Origin: Candidatus Geocrenenecus huangii
Lineage (GTDB): Archaea > Thermoproteota > Nitrososphaeria_A > Caldarchaeales > Wolframiiraptoraceae
Assembly (NCBI GenBank): GCA_023268155.1
Contig: JALNKM010000001.1
Coordinates: 1 to 64,000, forward strand
DNA: 64,000 nt
Direction of reading: 5' to 3'
Shown: piece after piece, positions 7,653 to 16,993 of the stretch
How positions within the stretch are numbered: position 1 is the first letter of the stretch
Layout of the letters: each line of letters opens with the position of its first letter
Translations under genes and position numbers: made by a program
Notes under the pieces: model-generated
The model's database searches: none
What the model saw: only the letters and a program-made list of their open reading frames with translations
What the model was told of the DNA's origin: nothing

Positions 7653-8649
7653 AGATGCTATAATAGCTGAGAATCTAACAAAGATCTTCAATGGAAATTT
7701 GGTGGCCGTGGACCATGTTTCTTTCAGCGTAAGGAGGGGAGAGATATTTGGTTTGCTTGGTCCAAATGGTGCAGGTAAGACCACAACGATAAATATACTC
7801 ACTACTGTTCTAAAACCTACGGAGGGCAGAGCATTCATAATGGGGTATGACGTCGTTAAACATGCAAGCACTGTAAGAAGACTGATAGGTGTAGTTCCAC
7901 AAGAATACACAGCGGATGAAGACCTAACAGGGTACGAGAACATCATACTATGCGGAGACCTTTATGGAATACCTAGAGATATATCAAAGAAGCGGGCCAT
8001 CGAGCTTCTGGGACTCATGGAGTTAACAAAATTCAAAGATAAGAAGGTTGAAACATATTCCGGCGGGATGAGGAGGAGGTTAGAGCTTGCATGTGGTTTA
8101 ATCAATAGACCAAGAATATTGTTCCTGGATGAGCCTACTCTAGGCTTAGATGTTCAGACGAGGTCAGCTATATGGAGTTACATCAAGAAGTTAAAAGATG
8201 AATACAGCATCACCATACTCATGACTACACATTATATGGAGGAGGCAGACAGCTTATGCAATAGAATAGCGATAATTGATCATGGAAAGATAATGGTTAC
8301 AGGAACGCCGGAGGAATTGAAGAACTCTGTGGGTAGTGACATCATGGTGATAGTCATAAAGGAGCGAGAAGATGTTACAGACCTAATCGATAGAGTGGAT
8401 TACGTCAAGGAAGTTAGGAAGAAAGAAGATGGAACATACATTGTAAGGCTGGAAGAGGGAGAAGTAGCGGCCCCCATCATTATTGAGCATCTCAGACAGA
8501 GGGGGTATCATGTTATGAAGCTATCGATCAGCAAACCTACATTAGATGAGGTATTCCTCACATATACTGGTAGAGCTATGAGGGATTCTGAGGAAAGCGA
8601 AGAAGCAGTTATGTCAAGGAGAATTATGTTGAGGAGGGCGAGGAGATGA
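7645..8649 (+). CDS. ABC-2 exporter ATP-binding protein (DrrA-like)
   Basis: A 334-residue ATPase of the drug/antibiotic exporter class. Walker A is GPNGAGKTTTINIL at about residues 38-51, the signature YSGGMRRRLELA at about 138-149 and Walker B RILFLDEPTLGLD at about 155-167, followed by the H-loop TTHYMEEAD. A C-terminal region of about 100 residues is typical of DrrA-type subunits. It starts inside the end of padR and its TGA overlaps the permease ATG. The exported compound is unknown; the PadR partner suggests a toxic or signalling molecule. Confidence 0.92.
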   Translation: MSEDAIIAENLTKIFNGNLVAVDHVSFSVRRGEIFGLLGPNGAGKTTTINILTTVLKPTEGRAFIMGYDVVKHASTVRRLIGVVPQEYTADEDLTGYENIILCGDLYGIPRDISKKRAIELLGLMELTKFKDKKVETYSGGMRRRLELACGLINRPRILFLDEPTLGLDVQTRSAIWSYIKKLKDEYSITILMTTHYMEEADSLCNRIAIIDHGKIMVTGTPEELKNSVGSDIMVIVIKEREDVTDLIDRVDYVKEVRKKEDGTYIVRLEEGEVAAPIIIEHLRQRGYHVMKLSISKPTLDEVFLTYTGRAMRDSEESEEAVMSRRIMLRRARR

Positions 8650-9611
8650 TTTCGCACGAGTATGAAGAGCTTGATGTTAGGAGGATGTTCCAAGGACTAT
8701 GGGGTCTAACAAGTAGGGAACTAAAGAAGTGGATGAAGGAGCCGATAATATTATTCCTAGCTATAGTGCAGCCAATAATGTGGATGATTTTATTCGGTAA
8801 ATCGATGAATTTAGGATCTATCTTCTCATCTACTAATCTAAACAGCATAAATATTCCAGAAATAATGGTGCCTGGCGACCTGCTTAATCCTCCGATAAGC
8901 GGGGTTGTAAATATACCAGGCTACGTAATATCTAGTAGTCTTAGAAACCTTCTTGAGGTGATCGGTGCAAAAGCTATGGAGTCCGTTTTCGGAGTATCAG
9001 ACTATTTTAGCTATCTAGCTGTAGGAATGGTATCTATGATAACTATATTTACTTCAACATTCACGGGAATGTCTATCGTATGGGATAGGAGACTAGGATT
9101 TCTATATAAGGTGTTGAGTACCCCCGTCCCAAGATCCGCGATAATATTATCAAAAGTACTCAATGCAGCTATACGATCCATCTTTCAATCAACGATAATC
9201 CTTGGATTAGCAGTACTCCTAGGTGTTAAGTTTAGCTCAACGTTTAGCTTACTGAATCTACTATCAATCTATTTAGCTATCTTCCTCTTCTCGACCGGCT
9301 TGTCATCTCTGTTTCTAGCTTTCGCTCTGCGATCCACTAGGCATGAAACGCAGATGGCCATAGTAAACTTATTCACTATGCCGTTAATGTTTACTAGTAA
9401 TGCATTCTTCCCGGTTTCCATGATGCCTAATTGGCTTCAAGCTATAGCTATAGTAAACCCGGTCAGCTACATGACTGATATAGTACGTCAGCTTACCATC
9501 TACCAGACAGACTTAACGACATTATTCACGGATTTAGCTTACCTAGGGTTATTCGCTATTTCTCTTTCAACATTAGGAATAATCCTCGCATGGAAGTATC
9601 TAGTAAAGTAG
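8646..9611 (+). CDS. ABC-2 type transporter permease
   Basis: A 321-residue membrane protein with about six hydrophobic segments. The first (IILFLAIVQPIMWMILFG) lies near residue 35 and is followed by a roughly 80-residue external loop. A cluster of five spans lies between about 125 and 318. The segments around VGMVSMITIFTSTFTGMSIV and SNAFFPVSMMPNWLQAIAI match the ABC-2 membrane family. The ATG overlaps the TGA of the ATPase, so the two subunits are made together. The operon appears to end here; the next 146 bases hold the promoter of the following importer. Confidence 0.9.
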   Translation: MISHEYEELDVRRMFQGLWGLTSRELKKWMKEPIILFLAIVQPIMWMILFGKSMNLGSIFSSTNLNSINIPEIMVPGDLLNPPISGVVNIPGYVISSSLRNLLEVIGAKAMESVFGVSDYFSYLAVGMVSMITIFTSTFTGMSIVWDRRLGFLYKVLSTPVPRSAIILSKVLNAAIRSIFQSTIILGLAVLLGVKFSSTFSLLNLLSIYLAIFLFSTGLSSLFLAFALRSTRHETQMAIVNLFTMPLMFTSNAFFPVSMMPNWLQAIAIVNPVSYMTDIVRQLTIYQTDLTTLFTDLAYLGLFAISLSTLGIILAWKYLVK

Positions 9612-9757
9612 CATAATATCCCAAGACATCTCCCCATGTTTACTCCATCAAGATTACACAAATATTTGATCTTACTTTCAATTTACTTGCAGGAATTTAT
9701 AAAATATAGAAAAATATTTATATTCTCAATTAATTGATAATGAGTCCGTGATGAGAA

Positions 9758-11287
9758 GTGAAAGCTGATGCTCCGATTTTGGAAGTCAGAGGTATTACAA
9801 AGAGGTTTCCAGGAGGTGTCGTCGCCTTAGATCATGTAGACCTCGAGATAAGACCAGGCGAGATTCATGCAGTCCTAGGAGAAAATGGAGCTGGAAAAAC
9901 AACCTTGATGAATATTCTCTTCGGAGTATTACAGCCTGATGAAGGAGAGATCTATATCAACGGGAGAAGAGTTAGGTTTAGATCGCCCTTGGATGCCATG
10001 AACATGGGAATAGGGATGGTTCACCAGATCCGAAAACTAATACCTGCCCACACTGTTCTCGAGAACATAATTCTCGGTCACCCAAAGACTGAAAGTATCA
10101 TAAATTTGAAGAAGGCTAGGGAAGAAGTGAAAGCACTATGTGAAAAATACGGTTTCAACATAGATCTTGATGCAAGGGTTTGGCAGCTTTCTGCTGGCGA
10201 GCAGCAAGTTGTAGAGATATTAAGAGCTCTTTACCGCGGTGCAAAAATACTCATTCTCGATGAGCCTACTACAGTTCTAACCCCGTCAGAGGTTGAATCA
10301 TTCCTGAATTCTATGAAAGCTATGACTAAGGAGGAGATCGCAACTATACCGTTCGTTACTCACAAATTGCCTGAAGTATTTGCTGTATGTGATAGGATCA
10401 CTGTGTTAAGAAGGGGAAAAGTAGTAAAGCGCCTTGGAACAAAGGAAGCCACGATGAAGGCTTTAGCTGAGTATATGGTTGGTAGAGAGGTCCTCTTTAA
10501 ATTAGAGAAACCTAAAGTAGAGATAGGAGAAGAAATACTTAGAGTAGAAAATCTTTCAGCTTTAAGTGATAAAGGAGTCCTAGCACTTAAGGGAGTATCC
10601 TTCTCAATAAGGGAAGGCGAGATATTTGGGATTGCTGGAATCGCAGGGAATGGCCAGCAAGAATTAGCTGAGGTTATAGCCGGTCTCCGAAAACCTCTTG
10701 GAGGAAGAATAATCTTCCAAGGGCGAGATATTACGAATGCTTCAGTCCTAGAGAGAATGAAGATGGGGATAGGATATATTCCCCCTGAGCGTCTAGGAGT
10801 TGGGGCGATCGGAAACTTCTCGCTGGTTGAAAACATATTGATGAGCATATACTTTGACCATGAATTCTCCAGTAAAGGATTCTTAAGCTATAAGAAGATC
10901 AGAGAATATGCTAAGAAAATTATCTCCGAGTTTGAAGTAGTAGCTCCAAGCATCGATACGAAGGCAGCACATCTGTCGGGAGGCAACCTACAGAGATTGA
11001 TTCTAGGCCGTGTAATCCCTAGGACCTCAAAACTTCTTATCGCAAACTCGCCTACCGTTGGACTTGATATCGCTGCAACGGAAGCTGTTAGAAATAGAAT
11101 ACTAAAATGTAAAGAGAGAGGCATGGGCGTACTCCTGATCTCTGAAGACTTAGATGAGGTTCTAGAATTAAGCGATAGTATTGCACCAATCTATGAGGGG
11201 AGGTTTGTGAGGATATTGTCGGCTGTAGAAGCCAAAAAAGAAGTAGTGGGCGCAATGATGGCAGGTGCATTATCAGGAGGTGGTTAG
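9758..11287 (+). CDS. BMP-type nucleoside/sugar ABC importer, double ATPase subunit
   Basis: A 509-residue protein with two fused ATPase domains, like NupO/YufO and RbsA. The first domain has Walker A GENGAGKTTLMNILFG, signature LSAGEQQVVEILRAL and Walker B ILILDEPTTVLTP. The second has a degenerate Walker A (GIAGNGQQELAEVIAG, no lysine) and signature LSGGNLQRLILGRV, usual for this family, so only one site is likely fully active. The start is GTG at 9758; a TATA-like TATTTATATT lies about 40 bases upstream. Two permease genes follow at once and a BMP-type binding protein is convergent downstream. By homology the complex imports nucleosides or related solutes. Confidence 0.88.
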   Translation: MKADAPILEVRGITKRFPGGVVALDHVDLEIRPGEIHAVLGENGAGKTTLMNILFGVLQPDEGEIYINGRRVRFRSPLDAMNMGIGMVHQIRKLIPAHTVLENIILGHPKTESIINLKKAREEVKALCEKYGFNIDLDARVWQLSAGEQQVVEILRALYRGAKILILDEPTTVLTPSEVESFLNSMKAMTKEEIATIPFVTHKLPEVFAVCDRITVLRRGKVVKRLGTKEATMKALAEYMVGREVLFKLEKPKVEIGEEILRVENLSALSDKGVLALKGVSFSIREGEIFGIAGIAGNGQQELAEVIAGLRKPLGGRIIFQGRDITNASVLERMKMGIGYIPPERLGVGAIGNFSLVENILMSIYFDHEFSSKGFLSYKKIREYAKKIISEFEVVAPSIDTKAAHLSGGNLQRLILGRVIPRTSKLLIANSPTVGLDIAATEAVRNRILKCKERGMGVLLISEDLDEVLELSDSIAPIYEGRFVRILSAVEAKKEVVGAMMAGALSGGG

Positions 11288-12373
11288 ATGGTTTACCTAC
11301 AACTTCCAAAGCTTAAACGTGAAAGATTAATAGTACTTACAGGAAAAGAAGCTGTTCTCATATCTATCTCCTCATTAATTGTAGCCTTCATCATATTCAG
11401 CGGGTTCCTAATGCTTGAAGGTGCGACGCCGACTGAAGCATACGGGCACATCTTCACTTTTGCTTTTGATCCAAAGCTAGGGCTCTCGACAACACTTCAC
11501 AGAGGGTTCTTCATACTATTCTCGACTCTCGCATTTATAGTCCCAATGTCAGCAGGACTTTGGAATATTGGGATGGAAGGTCAATTCTATCTTGGGACTA
11601 TTGGAGCTTTTGCAGTCGCATATAGTCTACCCAATCTAGATCCTGCACTTCTAATTCCCTTGATGATAACTTCGGGAGCCCTCTTCGGCGCGGGATATGG
11701 AGCCCTAGCAGGCTTCCTAAGAGGAAAGCTGAATGTTAACGAAGTTGTAGCTACCTTGATGCTAAATAACATCGCTTTCTGGCTTGTTTATTTATTGACT
11801 GTTGGAGGCCCATGGGCTGGTATCGCCGAATCGACTAGTCGACCCTTACCCGCATCTGCCCGTGCGCCTATAATCTGGAATACTACTTTTACCAGCTTTC
11901 TCGCCATAGGGATAGCCATATTACTTTACATCTTTCTTAAGTATTCATCCCTGGGGTATCAGATCCGTGTTTTGGGAAATAGCTCAGTAGCAGCTAAACA
12001 CATAGGTATTAGTGCTCCCAAAATAACTATACTAGTAATGTCGATTGGTGGAGCAATAGCTGGGGCCGCGGGCTACCATATGTGGGCTGGGGACCCTGCC
12101 TTCTACATGATCCCGAGACCTGAAGCCTATAAAGCTATCGGCGACCTGACTTACTGGGGGATATTGATAGGACTAGTTTGTCTACTTAATTCATTAGCTG
12201 CGATTCCATTCACTGTTTTCATCGGCTCGATACTAGTAGGATCCACCGTCCTAGTCAGAAGACTCCGCTTACCCTTCGGTCTTGATGTCCTCTTCTTAGG
12301 CGTAATCTCTTTGACCTTCGTTGCATTCCAATTCTTCCATAACTATAGAATTAGAAGAATTAGGAGGGAGTGA
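11288..12373 (+). CDS. BMP-type ABC importer permease 1
   Basis: A 361-residue permease of the BPD_transp_2 (branched-chain/ribose/nucleoside) family, with an N-terminal span at about 20-42 and eight or more further spans. Typical motifs include SAGLWNIGMEGQFYLGTIGA and LNVNEVVATLMLNNIA at about residues 150-165. It starts directly after the ATPase stop and ends four bases into the second permease. The long external stretch after the first span (EGATPTEAYGHIF and on) is characteristic of the NupP/YufP-like subunit. Confidence 0.88.
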   Translation: MVYLQLPKLKRERLIVLTGKEAVLISISSLIVAFIIFSGFLMLEGATPTEAYGHIFTFAFDPKLGLSTTLHRGFFILFSTLAFIVPMSAGLWNIGMEGQFYLGTIGAFAVAYSLPNLDPALLIPLMITSGALFGAGYGALAGFLRGKLNVNEVVATLMLNNIAFWLVYLLTVGGPWAGIAESTSRPLPASARAPIIWNTTFTSFLAIGIAILLYIFLKYSSLGYQIRVLGNSSVAAKHIGISAPKITILVMSIGGAIAGAAGYHMWAGDPAFYMIPRPEAYKAIGDLTYWGILIGLVCLLNSLAAIPFTVFIGSILVGSTVLVRRLRLPFGLDVLFLGVISLTFVAFQFFHNYRIRRIRRE

Positions 12374-13257
12374 ATATCATGTGGCCATTCATTATCAGGT
12401 CTCTAGAAGTGGCTACAATCCTATTACTTGCAGCTATCGGTGAGCTATTGACTCAGAGGTCAGGAATCATTAACGTTGGTATAGAGGGGCTGATGCTTCT
12501 TGGAGCTGCCTCAGGCTTCTTAGCAGCTCTAATATGGGGCATAGTACCAGGCTACGTAGTTGGGATGATTATGGGGGCTCTCTTCGGTCTCCTACATGCT
12601 GTTCTCTCAATAACGTTAAGAGTGAACCAGGTTGTAAGCGGTATGGGAATATGGCTCTTCGCAATGGGCTTCGTAACATACTGGGCAGATAGATACTCCG
12701 GTCCACTACCTCCAGGCGTTGTCTCTTTACGGATATACGGTCTCTCACCACTTTTCTTCATTGGGATCGCCGCCGTTTTCATAATCTGGTTCATACTGTC
12801 AAAGACTCATCTAGGATTAAAGATAAGGTCTACGGGAGAAAACCCGTTTGCAGCAGAAGTCTCTGGAGTAAAGGTCATTCGGATCCGTTATGCGTGCACG
12901 ATTATCGGAGGAGCATTATCTGGTTTAGCAGGAGCATTCCTATCCTTAACATATCTAGGGACTTGGAGTCATCTCCCTACAAAGGGGTTAGGATGGATTG
13001 CATTCGCCCTCGTTATGTTCTCTCTTTGGAGACCTCAAATACTTCTAGGCGGCGCTATACTCTTTGGATTCGTATGGCAGTTCGCAATCTCCCCTGAGAG
13101 CGTATATGCTGGAATCCCAGCCCCACTCCCGATATTGAGGATGCTCCCATTCATTGTTACGATAGTACTACTGGTGATAATCTCTTCTGAAAGATTTAGA
13201 AGAAAATGGTGGCTAGCAAAACCAGAAGCACTAGGAGTACCCTATATCAAAGAATAA
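12370..13257 (+). CDS. BMP-type ABC importer permease 2
   Basis: A 295-residue NupQ/YufQ-like permease. The family motif INVGIEGLMLLGAASGFLAA lies at about residues 34-53, a second RVNQVVSGMGIWLFAMG at about 83-100, and there are eight to nine spans overall. It overlaps the first permease by four bases, giving the usual heterodimeric pore. The substrate cannot be read from the sequence; nucleosides are the best studied ligands of this class. Confidence 0.88.
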   Translation: MNIMWPFIIRSLEVATILLLAAIGELLTQRSGIINVGIEGLMLLGAASGFLAALIWGIVPGYVVGMIMGALFGLLHAVLSITLRVNQVVSGMGIWLFAMGFVTYWADRYSGPLPPGVVSLRIYGLSPLFFIGIAAVFIIWFILSKTHLGLKIRSTGENPFAAEVSGVKVIRIRYACTIIGGALSGLAGAFLSLTYLGTWSHLPTKGLGWIAFALVMFSLWRPQILLGGAILFGFVWQFAISPESVYAGIPAPLPILRMLPFIVTIVLLVIISSERFRRKWWLAKPEALGVPYIKE

Positions 13258-13319
13258 GAACCGCCTCTCCACTATATATTATCCATGTTTTGTACGTTAT
13301 CAATGTTTTATTTGTTGTT

Positions 13320-13345
13320 AATATTCTTCTTTTTATTCTTTAATG
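13320..13345 (+). terminator. T-rich terminator candidate between convergent operons
   Basis: A run of T-rich sequence (ATTCTTCTTTTTATTCTTT) follows the importer operon. Archaeal RNA polymerase stops at such T tracts without a hairpin. It lies in the 192-base gap between the convergent permease and binding-protein genes, where no other feature is seen. Confidence 0.4.
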
Positions 13346-13449
13346 ATTTACTCAGGATATTATCAGATGAGCATACGAGTTTTTAGATGATTACTGGGGA
13401 TAGATAAAAAATAGGAGGTATAAAAGTGTATAGATTGCTTGCTTGTAAG

Positions 13450-14862
13450 CTACTTAACTAGCACTATGCCATCTAGCTGGAAGTTGAGTTTGCCTAAGAG
13501 CCAATCGTCTGTCGGCATTACTCCTGCTGGCTTAACTACGGTACCTTTCGGTGGTACATCCAATCCTAGTTCAGGTATCGGGATGCCTTCTCCACTGCTA
13601 ACTATCGCATGTTCAGAGAATGGATCATAAGCGCCGATGAGCATCTGCGTTCTTCTCCTATCGATCAGACTCAGTACGTCATCTGAGATCAAACGTCTTG
13701 CTTTCGGGCTGATTGCGTCGAGACCTATCTTGTTATTATTCTGAAGATCTACGGCTGGTAGAATAGTTTCACCTGGTACCCATGGATTATCGCCCGGTAG
13801 AGGTATATGGTGGTTCATTCCCAAAAAGATCAATCTATCAGGATATTTTGTTCCTGCTAGATACTCTTTCAATACGTGGTAGAATAATACTTCCCATCTT
13901 GTATCAAATGAGATCGCTACCGTATCCGTTGTTCCCCATCCATAGAGCCCAACTATGTCGGAATCTTTTCCCACGAACCATATTCCTCTTTCCTCAGCGA
14001 CTTTAAGAGGTTCAACGGAGTCCGTGTAATGCGTTAAGACGTCAACGCCGAGGTCAACCAATGATTGTGATACTTCTCTCTCCTTAGGTGGATCATACCA
14101 TTCTCCAACATATTTGACGTATAGAGTTGCATTTGGGTTAGCATCTTTTATACCTAGGTAGAAAGCCGCCATTCTCCTCCAATTCTGGACGCATGCTGGG
14201 CCTACTGCTATACCGATCTTATTAGTTTGCGTTATTGCTCCTGCTACTAGCCCTTCTAAGTACATTGCTTGATACTGCCTAATGAAGACTCTTAAGAAAT
14301 TCCTTTGAGAGGATATATCGCTTCCGACTATTCCCAAGAAGTATACATCTGGATATTCTTGTGATACACTGTGAAAAGCAGGTATTGCCGCCGGTTCCCA
14401 GCTACCAAAAACGATATTTGCTCCACTAACCGTTATTAAGTCTTTAGCAGAAGAGATCGGGTCTTTACCCTTTAATACAACGCCTTCATCGTAGACGTAA
14501 TCAAACCATGGATAAAGCTGTTTTAATCTCTCAACAGCCTTTATTTGTCTGCCATCCCATGTTGAACCCTCGATATACCCACCTAAAACCATTCCCATAA
14601 CAACTTTTAACCCCTTTACCACTTCTACCGTTTTAGTCTGTGTTACTGTTGTTGGTACGGTTACCGTTGCAGCACCTGCAGCTACGGTTTTTGTCTCTGT
14701 TACAGTTGCTGGAGCTCCTGCCATACTGCCTGCGTAGTAGCCTCCAACACCAGCTACTACTCCAGCTATGATGACACCAGCAGCAACTTTCCCTGCTGTT
14801 GATAAAGCTTCCCTTCGACTAAAATTTCTCGAAAATTTTCTATCTTCTTTTTCTTTAATCAT
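13450..14862 (-). CDS. BMP family substrate-binding protein
   Basis: A 470-residue extracellular binding protein of the Bmp/Med family, the partner of the importer encoded on the other strand. The N-terminus has a twin-arginine-like SRREALSTAGKVAAG followed by a hydrophobic span (about 25-50), then a threonine-rich linker (TVTETKTV, TVTVPTTVTQTKTV) before the ligand-binding lobes from about residue 83. Elements such as DANPNATLYVKYVGEWYDPPKE are typical of the family. Membrane anchoring with a flexible, possibly glycosylated, linker is common in archaeal binding proteins. The gene is transcribed separately and towards the importer operon, so the binding protein level is set independently. Confidence 0.88.
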   Translation of the reverse strand: MIKEKEDRKFSRNFSRREALSTAGKVAAGVIIAGVVAGVGGYYAGSMAGAPATVTETKTVAAGAATVTVPTTVTQTKTVEVVKGLKVVMGMVLGGYIEGSTWDGRQIKAVERLKQLYPWFDYVYDEGVVLKGKDPISSAKDLITVSGANIVFGSWEPAAIPAFHSVSQEYPDVYFLGIVGSDISSQRNFLRVFIRQYQAMYLEGLVAGAITQTNKIGIAVGPACVQNWRRMAAFYLGIKDANPNATLYVKYVGEWYDPPKEREVSQSLVDLGVDVLTHYTDSVEPLKVAEERGIWFVGKDSDIVGLYGWGTTDTVAISFDTRWEVLFYHVLKEYLAGTKYPDRLIFLGMNHHIPLPGDNPWVPGETILPAVDLQNNNKIGLDAISPKARRLISDDVLSLIDRRRTQMLIGAYDPFSEHAIVSSGEGIPIPELGLDVPPKGTVVKPAGVMPTDDWLLGKLNFQLDGIVLVK

Positions 14863-15000
14863 AGTTATATTAGGATATTTGTCTAATATAAAGTTTAGCT
14901 ATATATGTTAAGAATCAACAAGCTTACCGATTAAGTCAGTTTTCTAAGAATGTCTGAAATGTAAATAGTTAAAATAGAGGGAAGGAGTAAATTACTAGCA

Positions 15001-15903
15001 ATGCTGTTGCTCTGTCATTGTGTACTAAATGTAAACTCTAGAGCTCCTGGAATTGCTCGTTGGAGTAACATTATTAAACCTGTCTGGGATATTATTAGAG
15101 CCCGGAATCTACAGTTCATTCAACTTCCATGTCTCGAAGCAGCTTATCTTGGTTTAAGAAGATGGTGGTTCGTTAAAGAACAATACCGTAATGCTCTCTT
15201 CAAAGATTTATGCCAGACTATTGGAGTCGGTATCTGCGAGATCTTAAAGAAGAATAATGTGAAAAAAGTTAAGTTAATTGGATTGGGAATAAGCCCAACA
15301 TGCGGATATAGAGAAACTCAAAGCGACCCATCTTGGGGTGGAAAACCGAGGGAAGTCAACTTGAAAAACAATATAACCGAGGGTCCAGGAATCTTGATAG
15401 AGATATTGAGTAAAATTCTTAAAGATTATGGATTCATATACGAGGTCTACGATCTACCACCTTGTATGATATATCCCGACGAGAGAGCAGGGGTAAAAAA
15501 GTATCCGAGAAATTTTGAAGAATCCATTGAAGAAGTCTCTGAGTTCCTAGGATTTGATTACAGGTCACTTGAACTATCCGAATACGATAAATTCATTAAT
15601 TATGATATTAGGTCTGGTAGAATCTTCATTTGCCCGCATGAGGCACTTGTAGAACAACACAAGGTTGTGGACAGATATATTGAAGATGGATATGGGTTGA
15701 TATCGATTCCAAGGTCGAATACTTTGACTTTTGAGGAAAAAGAGGTTGCGAGGATATTCGCATTACAAGTTGAGAATCATCTAGATGTAGGTCATCAAGT
15801 CATTCTCTACAGATACGAGAAATATTCTGCTCTATTCGATACGCTAGTGGAGTTCCTGAAAGACCGAAACTTATTAGAGAAAATATCCATAATATCATTT
15901 TAG
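15001..15903 (+). CDS. TudS-related putative [4Fe-4S] desulfidase
   Basis: A 300-residue protein resembling the CD3072-type relatives of TudS, the thiouracil desulfidase. It begins LLCHCVLNVNSRA (two cysteines near residues 5 and 7), continues with QLPCLEAAYLGLRRWWFVKE at about 41-60 and SPTCGYRETQSDPSW at about 98-112. Conserved cysteines in these three places bind the iron-sulfur cluster in the family, with a fourth iron left free to take sulfur. TudS removes sulfur from thiolated nucleobases, so its place beside a nucleoside-type importer is suggestive. The ATG is close to the predicted transcription start after AGTTAAAATAG, so the message may be leaderless. The substrate is unproven. Confidence 0.65.
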   Translation: MLLLCHCVLNVNSRAPGIARWSNIIKPVWDIIRARNLQFIQLPCLEAAYLGLRRWWFVKEQYRNALFKDLCQTIGVGICEILKKNNVKKVKLIGLGISPTCGYRETQSDPSWGGKPREVNLKNNITEGPGILIEILSKILKDYGFIYEVYDLPPCMIYPDERAGVKKYPRNFEESIEEVSEFLGFDYRSLELSEYDKFINYDIRSGRIFICPHEALVEQHKVVDRYIEDGYGLISIPRSNTLTFEEKEVARIFALQVENHLDVGHQVILYRYEKYSALFDTLVEFLKDRNLLEKISIISF

Positions 15904-16017
15904 GCCAATCATATATCAGAATTTTATGAGGCATATATTGCAATCAAATAATTAGATCTGTCATGTTATCTCGCTTAGTAATCGGATGTAAAAATATGGA
16001 GGTTGGAAAGTTGAGGG

Positions 16018-16839
16018 TTATTTTTCGTTAGCGAATGCTACTATTCGGGCGAAGGCTGATTCGCCATCCTGGAACTTGAATGGAAACGCTCCTATTATAC
16101 ATCTTCTGTTAACTACTTTGCTTATTTCTCCTCCCAAGTTCTCAGCATGTAATATCATTTGCGGGAATAGCTTAAGATGCATAAGCTGATAGTTTTGTGG
16201 CCATGGCATCAACTCATCTATTTTCTTACCCCACTTCTTTTCTGCCTCAGCTACTAAGTCGGGCCTCGCCCTTCGAATCACTGTATTGAGTGGATGATCG
16301 GCTGACATAGCGTCTACACCGATCCATTTTATCTTTTTGTCAATACACCATTTAGCAAAGCTTTCATTGGGACCAGGATGTTTCACCATGTATCTAACTT
16401 CATCAGGTTCGGTTCCGCACCAAGCATATTTATGATATCCCGTATGGATTATGAGTATATCTCCTCTCTTAATCTCTACACCTCCGTCTTTTGCAGCTTT
16501 CTCTATGGTTTCTGAAGTATAGATATCGTAGTCTCCAACATATGGAGAGATATCTACCACTACTCCTTCACCGACTAGATAGTCTTCTAATGGGAGACTT
16601 GCTACGTCTTTTCCACCTGTCACGAAATGCATCTGACTATCGAAATGTGTTCCGAAATGTAGCGATGTCTCTATGTACTGAGCGTTTACTCCATGTTCTC
16701 CGAGAGTCTTGATCCAGTAGACTTTCATAGGGGGATACCACATGAAAGGCGGTTGCTTCCAGCTAGTCGGCTGAGATAGGTCATAAATCCTGACTTTACT
16801 CCAATCTACTATCTTACTCCAGTCTAAGGTCATGATCAC
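16018..16839 (-). CDS. Cyclase-family metal-dependent hydrolase (kynurenine formamidase-like)
   Basis: A 273-residue member of the PF04199 cyclase family, which includes kynurenine formamidase and isatin hydrolase, enzymes that open amide bonds. The metal motif is HFGTHFDSQMHF with His61, His65, Asp67 and His71. The usual HxGTHxDxPxH proline is glutamine here. RGDILIIHTGYHK and WIGVDAMSADHP also fit. It is divergent from the molybdenum hydroxylase genes with a shared 155-base promoter region. A role in opening a hydroxylated heterocycle is plausible inference; the substrate cannot be read. Confidence 0.75.
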   Translation of the reverse strand: MIMTLDWSKIVDWSKVRIYDLSQPTSWKQPPFMWYPPMKVYWIKTLGEHGVNAQYIETSLHFGTHFDSQMHFVTGGKDVASLPLEDYLVGEGVVVDISPYVGDYDIYTSETIEKAAKDGGVEIKRGDILIIHTGYHKYAWCGTEPDEVRYMVKHPGPNESFAKWCIDKKIKWIGVDAMSADHPLNTVIRRARPDLVAEAEKKWGKKIDELMPWPQNYQLMHLKLFPQMILHAENLGGEISKVVNRRCIIGAFPFKFQDGESAFARIVAFANEK

Positions 16840-16993
16840 TCACAAGGCTCATTACTCTAATATGAAATATAAATTTATTTTTTATACAGTAAAATATGTA
16901 AGAAAAATCAATAGTAAACATTTAAAGTATGTTGGCCGTGCTTTCTATTTAAATGGTTAACGCTTATTATTCAGTGACTGGGATTATTAGAGC
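16840..16993. promoter_or_regulatory. Divergent promoter region, cyclase gene and coxG-like gene
   Basis: TATTTAAAT at 16946-16954 is a good TATA box for the plus-strand gene at 16994. An AT block at about 16862-16885 (AAATAAATTTATAT on the minus strand) can serve the minus-strand cyclase gene. TTTAAAG at 16920 could be a further element. Joint control of the two units is likely but no clear operator palindrome was seen. Confidence 0.5.
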
